Part shown: positions 1 through 8,707 of the stretch, one piece after another
Layout: each line of letters opens with the position of its first letter
Position numbering within the stretch: position 1 is the stretch's first letter
DNA from: Bradyrhizobium sp. YR681
GTDB taxonomy: Bacteria; Pseudomonadota; Alphaproteobacteria; Rhizobiales; Xanthobacteraceae
Length of the DNA stretch: 37,110 bases
Reading direction: 5' to 3'
Assembly (NCBI RefSeq): GCF_000282615.1
Contig: NZ_AKIY01000033.1
Span: 1 to 37,110, forward strand
The notes under the pieces: generated by a model
The model's input: only the letters and a program-made list of their open reading frames with translations
Databases searched by the model: none
Told to the model about the DNA's origin: nothing
Translations under genes and position numbers: made by a program

Positions 1-446
1 ACGCAGGCGTCGGCAAGCACCTGGCCTCCGTCGGCCACGAGTTCGGCACTGTGACTGGCCGCCCCCGCCGCTGCGGCTGGTTCGATGCCGTGCTGGTCCG
101 CCAGGCGGTCCGCACCTGCGGCATCAACGGCCTCGCGCTGACCAAGCTCGACATCCTCGACGGCTTCGATTCCATCGAGGTCTGCACCGGCTACAAGCTC
201 GACGGCAAGGAGATCGATTATTTCCCGGCCGGCGAGGGTGCCCAGGCCCGAGTCGAGCCGATCTACGAGACCATCGAGGGCTGGAAGGAGCCGACCGCGG
301 GCGCGCGATCCTGGGCGCAGCTGCCGGCCCAGGCCATCAAATATGTCCGCCGGATCGAGGAATTGGTGGGGTGCCCGGTCGCGCTGCTTTCCACCAGCCC
401 CGAACGCGAGGATACTATTCTGGTGCAAAATCCGTTTGAGGCTTAA
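1..446 (+). CDS. purA: Adenylosuccinate synthetase, C-terminal part (5' end outside window)
   Basis: PurA joins IMP and aspartate using GTP, the first committed step from IMP to AMP, in the cytoplasm. The open frame runs from base 3 without a start, so the gene enters from the left; about 147 residues remain. They include the family block [16 protein letters not shown], the [13 protein letters not shown] block that holds guanine-binding residues, and the usual C-terminal end with SPEREDTI. It ends at a TAA, 37 bp before the next gene on the same strand. An internal GTG at 51 lies within the conserved block and is not a start. Identity is very secure; only the missing N-terminal part is unknown. 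Confidence 0.97.
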   Translation, partial: AGVGKHLASVGHEFGTVTGRPRRCGWFDAVLVRQAVRTCGINGLALTKLDILDGFDSIEVCTGYKLDGKEIDYFPAGEGAQARVEPIYETIEGWKEPTAGARSWAQLPAQAIKYVRRIEELVGCPVALLSTSPEREDTILVQNPFEA

Positions 447-483
447 CGATATCTTACCGGGACGCGCGTATAATTGAGTAGAA

Positions 484-2148
484 ATGGCTGATTACTATCC
501 GCTGATCGCCCGCGCTATTGCCGCCCTGGACCCCAACGCTCCCGGCGAAAGCCGTCGCGCGCTCTATGAGCGGGCGCGCACGGCGCTGATCGCGCAGCTT
601 CGCAGCGTGCAGCCGCCGCTCTCCGAATCCGAGATCACCCGCGAACGGCTGTCGCTGGAAGAGGCCGTCCGCAAGGTCGAATCGGAGGCCGCCCAGCGCG
701 CCCGCGACGCCTCGCGCCCGGGCGGCGCTCCCCGCAGCAGTGGCAGCGGCGATGCCTTCCGCCGGGCCAGCACCCGTGCCACCGAGGGCAATCCGGCCGC
801 GGCCCCTCCGGCTGCTCCGCCGCGCGCGCGCCCGGCGCCGACGCCGCCGCGCGCCGACCGCCCGTCCTTCAACGTCGATGACCAGGCCGATGCCCAGCGT
901 CCGCCGCGCGCCCCGCGCTTCGACGCGCCGCGCCAGCCAGGCCCGCTTGGCTCTCCGCCCGCGTCACCGCCGATGCCGGAGCCGCCGGCGCCTCCGCCGG
1001 CCGGACGCGATCGCCAAAGTGACCGTCAAGGCGATCGTCAAGGCGGGCGCCGTCCGCCTGATATCGGACCGCCGCCGGCGCTGCCGCCCGCCCCGGGCGT
1101 GCGCGGCTTCCGCGACATCACGGCCGACGCCAACGATCTCGGCGGCGCCGCTGCGCAGGCCAATCGCGCCGCGCGCCGCACCTACGCCAACGTGCCCTCG
1201 CCCTCGCCGGAATTCGACCGGCTGGAGCCGAGCCTGGAAAACCGTGTCGGCGAGGGCGAGGCGCCCTATTCCTACGACGAGTCGATCGAGGAGGCCGAGC
1301 GCTATGCGCCGCGGCCGGCGTCCGGGCGGCCGCACATCCCCGTCCTCGACCGCGACGCCAAGAAGAAGCCCAAGCGCGGCGGCTCCCGCTTCCCGTTCAA
1401 AAGCGCGATCGCCGTCGGCATCGTGCTGATCCTGGTCGGCGCCGGCATTCTCTGGGGCAAGTCGCTGGTCCAGACCGCGAGCGGCCTGTTCAAGCCCTCG
1501 CCGACCCAGGTGGCCGAGGCGCCGAAGGATCCGTCCCAGCCGCAGAGCAAGCCGAAGATCCCCGATCGCGTCGGCCAGCCGTCGGCGAATGACCAGCCGG
1601 TCGCGCCGGTGGCGCAGAAGGTCGTGCTCTACGACGAGGATCCGTCCGATCCCAAGGGCAAGCAATATGTCGGCTCGGTGGTGTGGCGGCTCGAACCGAT
1701 CAAGGCGTCGGGCAACCAGAAGGCCGACGTTGCCGTGCGCGCCGACATCGAGATCCCCGATCGCAAGTTCAAGATGACGATGTCGTTCCGCCGCAACACG
1801 GACTCTTCGCTGCCGGCGAGCCACACGGCGGAATTGACCTTCGTCCTGCCGCCGGATTTTCCGGGCGGCGGCGTCTCCAACGTGCCGGGCATCCTGATGA
1901 AGTCGAACGAGCAGGCGCGCGGCACGCCGCTCGCAGGCCTCGCGGTCAAGGTCACCGACGGCTTCTTCCTGGTCGGCCTCTCCAACGTCGACGCCGACCG
2001 CGCCCGCAACGTCCAGCTCCTCAAGGAGCGCTCCTGGTTCGACGTGCCCCTGGTCTACGCCAACCAGCGCCGCGCCATCATCGCCATCGAGAAGGGCGCC
2101 CCCGGCGAGCGCGCCTTCAACGACGCCTTCGCGCAGTGGGGCGATTAG
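484..2148 (+). CDS. Proline-rich single-span membrane protein, function unknown
   Basis: A 554-residue protein of unknown function directly downstream of purA. Residues 1-65 look helical and charged. Residues about 70-300 are low-complexity and rich in Pro, Ala, Arg and Asp. One hydrophobic segment lies near residues 306-324 (AIAVGIVLILVGAGILW), preceded by a basic stretch (KKKPKRGG), so the long N-terminal part is probably cytoplasmic. The C-terminal 200 residues, probably periplasmic, are the folded-looking part, with WRLEPIK and KMTMSFRRNTDSSLPASHT near residues 400-445. No enzyme motif is visible. The ATG at 484 follows a weak ribosome-binding region; it may be cotranscribed with purA. 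The frame is supported by the coherent transmembrane segment and C-terminal domain. Confidence 0.85.
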   Translation: MADYYPLIARAIAALDPNAPGESRRALYERARTALIAQLRSVQPPLSESEITRERLSLEEAVRKVESEAAQRARDASRPGGAPRSSGSGDAFRRASTRATEGNPAAAPPAAPPRARPAPTPPRADRPSFNVDDQADAQRPPRAPRFDAPRQPGPLGSPPASPPMPEPPAPPPAGRDRQSDRQGDRQGGRRPPDIGPPPALPPAPGVRGFRDITADANDLGGAAAQANRAARRTYANVPSPSPEFDRLEPSLENRVGEGEAPYSYDESIEEAERYAPRPASGRPHIPVLDRDAKKKPKRGGSRFPFKSAIAVGIVLILVGAGILWGKSLVQTASGLFKPSPTQVAEAPKDPSQPQSKPKIPDRVGQPSANDQPVAPVAQKVVLYDEDPSDPKGKQYVGSVVWRLEPIKASGNQKADVAVRADIEIPDRKFKMTMSFRRNTDSSLPASHTAELTFVLPPDFPGGGVSNVPGILMKSNEQARGTPLAGLAVKVTDGFFLVGLSNVDADRARNVQLLKERSWFDVPLVYANQRRAIIAIEKGAPGERAFNDAFAQWGD

Positions 2149-2190
2149 GCTTCGCTCCGGGAGATTCGGCCTCAGGCGCTGCCACACGCT

Positions 2191-2280
2191 CCGTCATTGC
2201 GGAGCGTAGCGAAGCAATCCAGAAACTTTCCGAGCAGGCAGTCTGGATTGCTTCGTCGCAAGCGCTCCTCGCAATGACGG
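2191..2280. repeat. Palindromic intergenic repeat
   Basis: The outer ends CCGTCATTGC and GCAATGACGG are exact reverse complements. Internal arms around AATCCAGA / TCTGGATT also pair, giving a long imperfect hairpin after the stop of the proline-rich gene. I recognise this as the type of dispersed element common between genes in Bradyrhizobium. It might also act as a transcript end, but no T-run follows. Confidence 0.75.
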
Positions 2281-2305
2281 CGGAGAGAGGCGTCGCGACT
2301 TTCTC

Positions 2306-2584
2306 CTACTGCGCCGCGGCTTCCCGCTTGCGCGATGCGCCCGTGGCGGCGGCGTGCTCGCGGTCCATCACGGCGCGGCAGCCGGGGCTGACCTCTGCTT
2401 TCTTCCGCACCATGCAGGCGGTGATCCGGGGGATGTCGGGGATTTCACTGGAGCACAGCCGCATCGCGTCGCCCGAGCACATCTGCTGCGCTTCGGACGA
2501 GAAGGCGAGGCCCGGCGATGTCTGGACTGCGATGGCGGTGGTGGCGAGGGCGAAGAGAGTTGCGGTCGTCCGGTAGATTGACAT
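2306..2584 (-). CDS. Small secreted cysteine-rich protein (Cys-rich repeat type), copy 1
   Basis: A 92-residue protein with an N-terminal signal peptide (TTATLFALATTAIAV, cleavage probably near residue 27). The mature part has a CxxDxxRLC...ACMxxKxxxVSPGCR pattern, with Cys at about residues 37, 45, 57 and 68. This resembles the single-module Cys-rich repeat of the GLG1 type (Pfam PF00839 by memory). I chose the ATG at 2584 because it puts the signal peptide at the N terminus; the open frame extends further upstream without signal character. A related gene lies 265 bp upstream at 2850-3092 on the same strand. The protein should be periplasmic with two disulfides; its role is unknown. Confidence 0.8.
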   Translation of the reverse strand: MSIYRTTATLFALATTAIAVQTSPGLAFSSEAQQMCSGDAMRLCSSEIPDIPRITACMVRKKAEVSPGCRAVMDREHAAATGASRKREAAAQ

Positions 2585-2849
2585 GCGAAATGCGTCCCCG
2601 AGTTCGGTGGGCTTGGGCCACTTGATTTTGGGGCGCCGCACACGGCTTGATCTGCCGCACGTCGCAGCCTTCATGCCGGACCTCGATCCCGCATGTGGTC
2701 GCTCGATTTCTTGCTGTTCGAATCGGAAAGTGCTGCGCCGCCCGAGTGAAGTATGCGCCATTGTCAAAGAGCTGCAATGGGCGGCGCAAAGGAATTCGCG
2801 ATTGTTGCGCGGACGTCACGCAACGGCCGGAGGCACTTGGATTCCAATC

Positions 2850-3092
2850 TTACATTCCGTGGCTCTCGAACACCTTGCTGCAGGACTTCGACAGCTTGGA
2901 CCGGTTGGCTTGCAGACAGCCCTGCACGGCGCCGTCATTGCCGAGGTCCTTGCGGCAGAAGCGCGAGGCATCGCGCGAGCAGGCGCTTTGCTCCTGCGAC
3001 GTTCCCATATGGCCTTGTGCGAAAGCGGAGACGCTCGAGGTGACGGCGGTCAACGCGACCGCTGCGAGAAGCAGGGTTGTATTACGCATCAT
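2850..3092 (-). CDS. Small secreted cysteine-rich protein (Cys-rich repeat type), copy 2
   Basis: About 80 residues: signal peptide (NTTLLLAAVALTAVTSSVSAFA), then one Cys-rich module CSRDASRFC...VQGCLQANRSKLSKSC. The four Cys have the same spacing logic as in the neighbour at 2306-2584, so the two are diverged paralogues or a divided pair. The frame opens further upstream at 3119, but the signal peptide begins at the double Met (3092 or 3089). Expected location is the periplasm. A substrate or partner cannot be read from the sequence. The 265 bp between the two genes shows no terminator, so cotranscription is possible. Confidence 0.78.
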   Translation of the reverse strand: MMRNTTLLLAAVALTAVTSSVSAFAQGHMGTSQEQSACSRDASRFCRKDLGNDGAVQGCLQANRSKLSKSCSKVFESHGM

Positions 3093-3252
3093 TGGGTCCA
3101 ATCGTGCTGATACAGGCAAGAATTTGCAGTCCCCTGAGAACTCGCCGATTTGCCAGACGTTCCCGAAACGGCAGGTCCGGACACCCCTCGGAACCCGCTA
3201 TCCAAGCTTCCCGCCGCGCTGCTATAAATCAGCCGAGATGTGAGGGTGCTTG

Positions 3253-3678
3253 ATGAAACGCTATCTGGTGTTCGCGCTGGTCGGCCCGTTCGTGGGCGGG
3301 TTCCTGCTGCTGCTGACGACGACCTACCAGTCCGGCTATTGGGCCCAGACCAATCTCGGCGAGGTCGGCAAGCTGTTCTCGGTGTTCTTCAAGTCGCTGC
3401 AATACAGCTATCTGTTCGGCTTCCTGCCCTCGCTGATGATCGGTGCGGTCGACGACATCCTGATCCATGTCCGCCGGATCGGTCCGGTGCTGCGGATGCT
3501 GCTGGTCGGCCTGTTCGCTTTCGTCCTGGCCTCGCTGACCTACAGCTCGCGCGGGCCGGATTCGGGCGCGATTCAATTCATCCTCTACGGCCTCGTCGGC
3601 TTCGTGCCGTCGGTGATTTCCTCCTGGCTCGTGCATAGATATGTCGAGGAGCCGCAGCCAGCGGCGGCCCCGACCTGA
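3253..3678 (+). CDS. Small multi-span membrane protein, DUF5413-like
   Basis: A 141-residue membrane protein with four likely hydrophobic segments: about residues 5-24, 43-62, 75-97 and 106-125. It ends in a short Pro/Ala tail. I recall this as the DUF5413 family of Bradyrhizobiaceae; the label is from memory. The ATG at 3253 is preceded by GAGGG six bases upstream, so I prefer it to the adjacent in-frame TTG at 3250. No catalytic motif is visible. The next gene, also coding for a membrane protein, starts about 60 bp downstream on the same strand, so the two may share a transcript. Confidence 0.82.
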   Translation: MKRYLVFALVGPFVGGFLLLLTTTYQSGYWAQTNLGEVGKLFSVFFKSLQYSYLFGFLPSLMIGAVDDILIHVRRIGPVLRMLLVGLFAFVLASLTYSSRGPDSGAIQFILYGLVGFVPSVISSWLVHRYVEEPQPAAAPT

Positions 3679-3739
3679 CCGCGCGACGTTCGGGCGCAGC
3701 GCAGCAACCTCCGCAGCGTTGGTGAGTTTCCCCTGGGCC

Positions 3740-4297
3740 ATGACCATGTCTGACGACGATATCATTGTTCCACGCAAATCCGGTTCCGGGAGCCGTTCGC
3801 GCGCGACCTTTTCAGGCACCGAGGCGCGCGGGCCCGTCATCGACCAGAACGGCCAGGAGATCCGGCCCGAGACGCTGGAGCAGGGGTTTCGCGAGTTTCG
3901 CTTCGAGTTCGGCAAAGACGGTCAGTTCGCCGGCAACCCGTTCGGCAATCTGACGCGGGAGCAGCGGATCGCCCGGATCGAGGCGATCGCAAAACTGCTC
4001 GACGTCGCCTTCGTTCTGCCCGGCACCAACATCCGCTACGGCATCGACGGGCTGATCGGGCTGATTCCCGTGGTCGGCGACATCATCACCACCGCGATCT
4101 CGCTGTGGCTGGTGCGCGAGGCGCGGGCGCTGGGCGCGCCCTGGTACATCACCGCGCGCATGCTCGGCAATGTCGCCGTCGACGGCGTGGTCGGCATCGT
4201 GCCGTTCGCGGGCGATGCCTTCGACGTCATGTTCCGCGCCAACATGCGCAACGTCCGCCTGCTCCGCCGCTGGCTCGACAAGCAGCCGCGCGTCTGA
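3740..4297 (+). CDS. DUF4112 domain membrane protein
   Basis: About 185 residues. The N-terminal 70 are polar. Residues about 80-180 form the DUF4112 core: LDVAFVLPGTNIRYGIDG, then LIGLIPVVGDIITTAIS and VVGIVPFAGDAFDVMFRAN, two glycine/aspartate-rich hairpins typical of the family. It is probably an inner-membrane protein; its function is unknown. Two in-frame ATGs (3740 and 3746) could both serve; the longer frame from 3641 overlaps the preceding gene and begins with sequence lacking family character. The C-terminal RRWLDKQ tail is usual for these proteins. Confidence 0.88.
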   Translation: MTMSDDDIIVPRKSGSGSRSRATFSGTEARGPVIDQNGQEIRPETLEQGFREFRFEFGKDGQFAGNPFGNLTREQRIARIEAIAKLLDVAFVLPGTNIRYGIDGLIGLIPVVGDIITTAISLWLVREARALGAPWYITARMLGNVAVDGVVGIVPFAGDAFDVMFRANMRNVRLLRRWLDKQPRV

Positions 4298-4317
4298 AGC
4301 TTGCAGGTCAGTCTCGG

Positions 4318-4441
4318 TGTACCTCTCCCGCTTGCGAGAGGTCGACGCGCGAAGCGCGGCGGGTGAGGGTTCTCGCCTCTTGGGGGTCCTCGTTTGCGGA
4401 GATACGCTCTCCCCAGCCCTCTCCCGCAAGCGGGAGAGGGG
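4318..4441. repeat. Intergenic repeat with CTCTCCCGC palindromes
   Basis: The segment starts with a hairpin CCTCTCCCGCTTGCGAGAGG and ends with a perfect 11-bp stem (CCCTCTCCCGC / GCGGGAGAGGG at 4417-4440). This layout matches a dispersed repeat common in Bradyrhizobium and relatives. It lies between convergent genes and carries no coding sequence. Confidence 0.75.
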
Positions 4442-4444
4442 GAA

Positions 4445-4487
4445 CTAAAAACGCAAAAAGCGCGATGACCTTTTGATCATCGCGCCT
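4445..4487 (-). terminator. Rho-independent terminator of the 98-aa gene
   Basis: On the minus strand, GCGCGATGA (4485-4477) pairs perfectly with TCATCGCGC (4468-4460) around an 8-nt loop. A T-run, TTTTTGCGTTTTT, follows directly. It sits 27 bp after the stop of the minus-strand gene at 4514. This is a textbook intrinsic terminator and one of the clearest in the window. Confidence 0.88.
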
Positions 4488-4513
4488 TCTGCGTATCGGA
4501 GTTTTGCGAAAGC

Positions 4514-4810
4514 TTACGCCGCGTCGGCGTCGGTCTCGGCGGCGGCCGGCTCCGGCTTGCGGTGGCGCTCCAGCGGGAAGGCTTCGCTCTCATAGAGCGA
4601 GCGGATGCCGTTCTGGTCGAAGCGCGCTTCCTCGACCTGGAGATAGGCGCCGTTCAGCGAATCCGTCGGCAACTGCTCCATCGCGAACTGCACGGCTTCG
4701 GCCGCGGTGCCGAACCGGCGATAGGTGAAGCCTGCACGCTTCTTCTTGCGGATCGCAGCGGGGAAGAGCTCGGCGGAAGTGTTGAAGTTGAACGGACGCA
4801 GTGGACGCAT
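4514..4810 (-). CDS. Conserved small soluble protein of unknown function (98 aa)
   Basis: A 98-residue protein without signal peptide or membrane segment. A basic N-terminal part ([18 protein letters not shown]) is followed by a compact helical region ([15 protein letters not shown]) and a strand-rich stretch with [20 protein letters not shown]. The tail is rich in Ala, Glu and Asp. I think it is a conserved Rhizobiales protein but recognise no domain. The ATG at 4810 is preceded by GAGGT nine bases upstream on the minus strand, which decides against the longer frame from 4903. Its own strong terminator and about 210 bp of upstream noncoding DNA suggest a monocistronic unit. Confidence 0.82.
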   Translation of the reverse strand: MRPLRPFNFNTSAELFPAAIRKKKRAGFTYRRFGTAAEAVQFAMEQLPTDSLNGAYLQVEEARFDQNGIRSLYESEAFPLERHRKPEPAAAETDADAA

Positions 4811-5024
4811 GGTCAAAGACCTCGTGATCTTCTCTGGGGCTTTAAGCGCGTGGGGTTTGGGGCGGAGGAGGCCACGATCGTGTGGGCCCGCCGCACATGT
4901 CATTTTCGCTCTCTAATATAGGCCGTTTTGACAAAATTGCGACCCCCGCGATGGGAGATGATGAATCCGCGCATGGCAGCCCCGCAAGGGCTATAAGCCA
5001 ATATTTTTCAATGGCTTATGTGGT

Positions 5025-5189
5025 TTACAGCTTGCCAAGCAGCAGCAGGACGACCAGCACCACCAGCACGACGCCGCCGATGCCCATGCCGGAATGGCCG
5101 AGGCCATAGCCATAGCCGCCGACCCGCCCGGACATGCCGCCGAGCAGGTAGATGATCACCAGGATGATCAGGATGGTCCCGAGTGACAT
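5025..5189 (-). CDS. DUF3309 family membrane miniprotein (54 aa)
   Basis: A 54-residue protein made of two hydrophobic segments (TILIILVIIYLLGG and IGGVVLVVLVVLLLLGKL) joined by a Gly/Tyr-rich loop, the DUF3309 pattern. It is probably an inner-membrane protein; proteins of this family are often linked to stress conditions but have no established activity. The ATG at 5189 has GGGAGG six bases upstream, so the longer frame from 5273, which would run into the terminator hairpin, is not used. It lies downstream of msrB and is separated from it by a terminator-like hairpin. Confidence 0.85.
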   Translation of the reverse strand: MSLGTILIILVIIYLLGGMSGRVGGYGYGLGHSGMGIGGVVLVVLVVLLLLGKL

Positions 5190-5242
5190 TGGCGTCCTCC
5201 CTGGCGGCCGCCGGAATGCGATGATCGGCCGCACCGCCAGGA

Positions 5243-5292
5243 GAAAAAAGCACATCCGGCCGCCCGGTTCCACGTCGGAACCGGGCGGCCGG
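5243..5292 (-). terminator. Terminator hairpin after msrB
   Basis: A perfect 16-bp GC-rich stem (arms 5256-5271 and 5277-5292) with a 5-nt loop lies six bases after the msrB stop. Read on the minus strand it is followed, after a few bases, by a run of six T (5249-5244). It probably ends the msrA-msrB transcript before the DUF3309 gene. Confidence 0.75.
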
Positions 5293-5297
5293 GAATG

Positions 5298-5717
<420 letters not shown>

Positions 5718-5747
5718 GGGTCTCCCGTTTCTCTTGGGATCTCGCGA

Positions 5748-6452
<705 letters not shown>

Positions 6453-6757
6453 GGCGGGGCCTCTTTCCGGGAGATGGGACACTCTAGGTCGGTTGGCGCC
6501 GGGCGAACAGTCTGCCCGACCGCCTTTTCGGTCATCTGAGATACGGGCAAAGGCGCGGATTGTTACGCGCGGACGGACACGAGTCCGTGAAAAATGCCGC
6601 ATCGGGGACCGGCTTGGCGGCAGGAGGAACTCCGCGCTAAGAGCATGATCCGCAACAGTGAGAAGCGGTTTTGCGCAATGAGCATGCGCGAGCCATGGAT
6701 GAACCCGCGCGATCGACGATCGACTTAAAAAGTGGTGGCTGGAGCTGACCTGACAAC
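6453..6757. other. Intergenic region between divergent msrA and caspase genes
   Basis: This 305-bp gap separates two divergent genes, so it should hold both promoters. I could not assign confident -35/-10 boxes. Its right half contains a dispersed repeat, listed separately. No small gene with a ribosome-binding site was seen. Confidence 0.6.
6641..6688. repeat. Dispersed GAGCATGATCC repeat
   Basis: The unit begins GAGCATGATCCGCAA and ends TTGCGCAATGAGCATGC, an imperfect inverted repeat around GAGAAGCGG. I recognise this as a degenerate copy of a short element frequent in Rhizobiales intergenic DNA. It lies 70-117 bp before the caspase gene. Confidence 0.6.
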
Positions 6758-8443
6758 ATGCTGCGCGTCGTTTCCCTGACCCTCGTCATCCTCGTCGCCG
6801 GCGCCGCAATCGCCGCGGCCGAGCCGCAATCCGGCGACGATCTCGCCATTTGCCGTGACCGGCAGGCAGAGCTCCAGGCCCGCGCCACGGCCTGCGACAA
6901 TCTGCTCAACGCCGACCGCCTCGCCGGCAAGGACAAGGCGATCGCGCTGACCGTGCGCGGCAACACGCTGCTCAACAAGCGCGACTATGTCCGCGCCATC
7001 GAGACCCTGTCGATGGCGGTGGACCTCGACCCCGACAACGTCGTCACGCTCAATCTCCGCGGCCTCGCCAATGAGCGCAAGGGCCAGGACGACCTCGCGA
7101 TGGCCGACTACAACCTCGCGCTCCAGAAGCGCCCGACCTACGGTGTGCCCTACAACAATCGCGGCGTCATCCAGCTGCGCCGGGGCGCGCTCCAGAGCGC
7201 GCTCGACGATTTCAACCTGTCGATCAAGTACACGCCGAAATTCCTGCTCGGCTGGACCAACCGTGCCCGCGTCCGCACCCTGATGAAGGACTATGACGGC
7301 GCGATCGCCGATTTTGCGGAGGCCGAGAAGATCGATCCCACCGCGCCGCAGATCGCGGGCAACCGCTGCGTCACCTACGGCCTGATGGGCAAGTACGATC
7401 TGGCCCTCGCCGACTGCAATGGTCTGATCGAGAAGCAGCCGAAGAACGCGTTCGCAATGAACAACCGCGCCGAGGTCAGCATGAGGAAGGGCGATTTCGA
7501 CGCCGCCCTGAAGGACTACAACGCCGTCATCGAGCTGAACCCGAACAGCGTGCGGGCGCATTCCGGCCGTGGCCAGATCTACGAACGAAACAAGGATCTC
7601 GCGCAGGCGCGCGCCGACTACCGTGCGGCGTCCTATTCGCTGACGAAGTTCGACGAGCCCGACGTCGCGCGCGCCCGCGCCATCGCGCAGGAACGGCTCG
7701 CCGCTCTGACGCCGCAAACGCCGACCGGGGCGACCGGGCGCCGCGTCGCGCTCGTGGTCGGCAATGGCGCCTACAAGAACGTCCACGCCCTGCCCAATCC
7801 GCCGCGCGACGCGAAACTGATTGCGGGCGCGCTGCGCGACGTCGGTTTCCAGACCGTGATCTCCGCTGGCGACCTCACCCGCGACGAGTTCTTCGAAGCG
7901 CTCCAGACCTTCGCCGCCGAGGCGGAGAAGGCCGATTGGGCGGTGGTCTATTACGCCGGCCACGGCTTCGAGATCGGCGGGGTGAATTACCTCGTCCCGG
8001 TTGACGCCAAGCTCGCCGCCGACAAGGACGCCGAGACGCAGGCCGTTGCCCTGGAGCAGGTGATCGCGGCGGTCGGCGCTGCGCGAAAAGTGCGGCTGGT
8101 GATACTGGATGCCTGCCGCGACAATCCGTTCGCGCCGACGATGCAGCGCACATTGTCGTTGAAGCTGGTCGACAAGGGCTTTTCCAACATCGAGCCGGGC
8201 GCCGGCTTCATGGTGGTCTACGCCGCCAAGCATGGCGAGACCGCGATGGACGGTGAGGGCGGCGCCGACAGCCCGTTCTCAACCGCGCTCGCCCGCGAGA
8301 TCAAGGTGCCCCGGGTCGAGATCCGAAAGCTGTTCGACATCATCCGCGACGACGTCTGGTCCGCCACCAAGCACGAGCAGCAGCCGTTTTCCTACGGCTC
8401 GCCGCCGGGACGCGAGGATTTTTATTTCGTGGCGGGGAAGTAG
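6758..8443 (+). CDS. Exported TPR-caspase (peptidase C14 family) protein
   Basis: A 561-residue protein in three parts. Residues 1-20 are a signal peptide (VVSLTLVILVAGAAIAAA). Residues about 60-300 are TPR-like helical repeats, for example ALTVRGNTLLNKRDYVRAI and AFAMNNRAEVSMRKGDFDA. Residues about 325-560 form a caspase-like domain starting GRRVALVVGNGAYKN. The catalytic dyad is His402 in YYAGHG and Cys453 in DACRDNPF, and the SPFSTAL block follows, so the enzyme looks intact. Family enzymes usually cut after Arg or Lys; the substrate here is unknown. The TPR part probably binds partner proteins, in the periplasm if the signal is real. No neighbour suggests a pathway. Confidence 0.93.
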   Translation: MLRVVSLTLVILVAGAAIAAAEPQSGDDLAICRDRQAELQARATACDNLLNADRLAGKDKAIALTVRGNTLLNKRDYVRAIETLSMAVDLDPDNVVTLNLRGLANERKGQDDLAMADYNLALQKRPTYGVPYNNRGVIQLRRGALQSALDDFNLSIKYTPKFLLGWTNRARVRTLMKDYDGAIADFAEAEKIDPTAPQIAGNRCVTYGLMGKYDLALADCNGLIEKQPKNAFAMNNRAEVSMRKGDFDAALKDYNAVIELNPNSVRAHSGRGQIYERNKDLAQARADYRAASYSLTKFDEPDVARARAIAQERLAALTPQTPTGATGRRVALVVGNGAYKNVHALPNPPRDAKLIAGALRDVGFQTVISAGDLTRDEFFEALQTFAAEAEKADWAVVYYAGHGFEIGGVNYLVPVDAKLAADKDAETQAVALEQVIAAVGAARKVRLVILDACRDNPFAPTMQRTLSLKLVDKGFSNIEPGAGFMVVYAAKHGETAMDGEGGADSPFSTALAREIKVPRVEIRKLFDIIRDDVWSATKHEQQPFSYGSPPGREDFYFVAGK

Positions 8444-8486
8444 GGGCGGCGCGTGTGAGACGCGACGGCGGAGCCTGACAACCGGT

Positions 8487-8614
8487 GTCGTCCCCGCGAA
8501 GGCGGGGACCCATACCCACAGGGAGAAATGTGAGGCAAGGCGCCCACTCCGAGTCCTCGCCAAACTTCTCCCTGTGGGTATGGGTCCCGGATCTGCGCTT
8601 CGCTTGTCCGGGAC
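8487..8614. repeat. Long palindromic intergenic repeat
   Basis: Perfect 23-bp inverted arms at 8505-8527 and 8566-8588 flank a 38-bp centre. The outer ends GTCGTCCC and GGGACGAC also pair. The pattern fits a dispersed Bradyrhizobium repeat. It lies between convergent genes. Confidence 0.8.
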
Positions 8615-8631
8615 GACGGAGGGAGGAGAAT

Positions 8632-8701
8632 GTAGCCCGCATGAGCGAAGCGACATGCGGGTCTTCCGGTCCCGGATATCGCTGCGCTCATCCGGGCTAC
8701 G
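8632..8701. repeat. GTAGCCCG palindromic repeat, copy 1
   Basis: The ends GTAGCCCG and CGGGCTAC pair, with internal ATGAGCGAAGCG / CGCTGCGCTCAT arms. A second, clearly related copy lies at 33105-33184, which supports a dispersed element. Confidence 0.8.
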
Positions 8702-8707
8702 GCAGCC

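Noticed and set aside
964..2187. A 407-codon minus-strand frame opposite the proline-rich protein
   Set aside because: The plus-strand gene has a coherent membrane span and C-terminal domain; the minus translation is Arg/Asp/Leu-rich shadow sequence.
8487..8701. Possible CRISPR-like array from the adjacent repeats
   Set aside because: The repeats are single palindromic elements of two types, without regular spacing or unique spacers.
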